This document shows positions 5,132-5,212 of a DNA stretch of 5,212 nt, piece by piece. Each line of letters opens with the position of its first letter. The stretch's first letter is position 1. The translations under genes were made by a program, and so were the position numbers. The notes beneath the pieces were generated by a model, which saw only the letters and a list, made by a program, of their open reading frames with translations, had not been told where the DNA came from and did not search any database. This stretch comes from Ardenticatenia bacterium. GTDB taxonomy: Bacteria > Chloroflexota > Anaerolineae > Aggregatilineales > Ch27. The stretch is from the NCBI GenBank assembly GCA_026983935.1, contig JALSTC010000064.1:1-5212 (forward strand), written 5' to 3'.

Positions 5132-5212
5132 TCATCCCCGTCCGGCCAGCGTATGCGCCAGGAACCAGTCATACAATGCCGGGCTGTCGTAGGTTTCCGT
5201 CCAGGAATCGTG
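5132..5212 (-). CDS. C-terminus of an alpha/beta-hydrolase/peptidase-like protein (partial)
   Basis: Only the last 26 residues are in the window, beginning at the edge with HDSWTETYDSPALYDWFLAH and ending at a TGA (5134-5132). The H-D-S-W-T-x-T-Y pattern followed by PxLYxWxL is typical of the end of esterase/peptidase-like alpha/beta-hydrolases (PHB-depolymerase or dienelactone-hydrolase-like), where the His completes the catalytic triad. That role is inference from the family pattern. It overlaps no other gene and precedes the truncated hydrolase by 12 bases, suggesting a tandem hydrolase operon. Confidence 0.7.
   Translation of the reverse strand, partial: HDSWTETYDSPALYDWFLAHTLAGRG

Noticed and set aside
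4958..5212. Continuation of the transposase frame open to the window end
   Set aside because: The sequence is antisense to two hydrolase genes; the openness is a chance product of the junction and does not encode transposase.

Overview
The window looks like chromosomal DNA of a GC-rich bacterium, most likely a Chloroflexota (Anaerolineae-like) member. The basis is inference: the LexA has a long spacer between its cleavage site and its catalytic serine, its operator is of the GAAC-N4-GTTC type, and a cyclic-nucleotide-binding domain is fused to membrane-anchored bacterial PH domains. No rRNA or other decisive marker is present.

Left part (1-1640, + strand). The 3' part of a polytopic WecA/TagO-type polyprenyl-phosphate sugar-1-phosphate transferase is followed after 3 bases by a complete UDP-sugar 4-epimerase of the UDP-GlcNAc-accepting (WbpP-like) kind. 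The pair forms a cell-envelope glycan operon: the epimerase can supply a nucleotide sugar, and the transferase loads the first sugar phosphate on the lipid carrier. A perfect 16-bp bidirectional terminator separates this operon from the convergent lexA.

Middle (1638-4510, mainly - strand). lexA has a near-consensus promoter (TTGACA-17-TATACT), and a perfect SOS box lies inside its spacer, so autoregulation is expected. Immediately upstream of the -35 is an array of DnaA-box-like 9-mers, all in one orientation and spaced by about one or two helical turns. Two match TTATCCACA exactly. Beyond it lies a 592-codon gene for a membrane protein with one CRP-like cNMP domain and two bacterial PH modules. 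It has its own promoter and is divergent from a tRNA gene with anticodon CAT.

Right part (4582-5212). Directly after the tRNA comes a long interrupted hairpin, then a gene-free stretch rich in small hairpins that ends in a second intrinsic terminator. Next is the left-end remnant of an IS481-family-like insertion sequence, with inverted repeats and the first ~27 codons of the transposase. It is broken off and joined to the 5' part of an alpha/beta-hydrolase gene on the - strand, so both genes are truncated at the same junction. Upstream of that hydrolase, 12 bases away, is the C-terminus of a second serine-hydrolase/peptidase that runs off the window.

The most interesting signal is the phased DnaA-box array next to the SOS-controlled lexA promoter. 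It could be an origin-type element, a DnaA-titration site, or a link between replication initiation and the SOS response.
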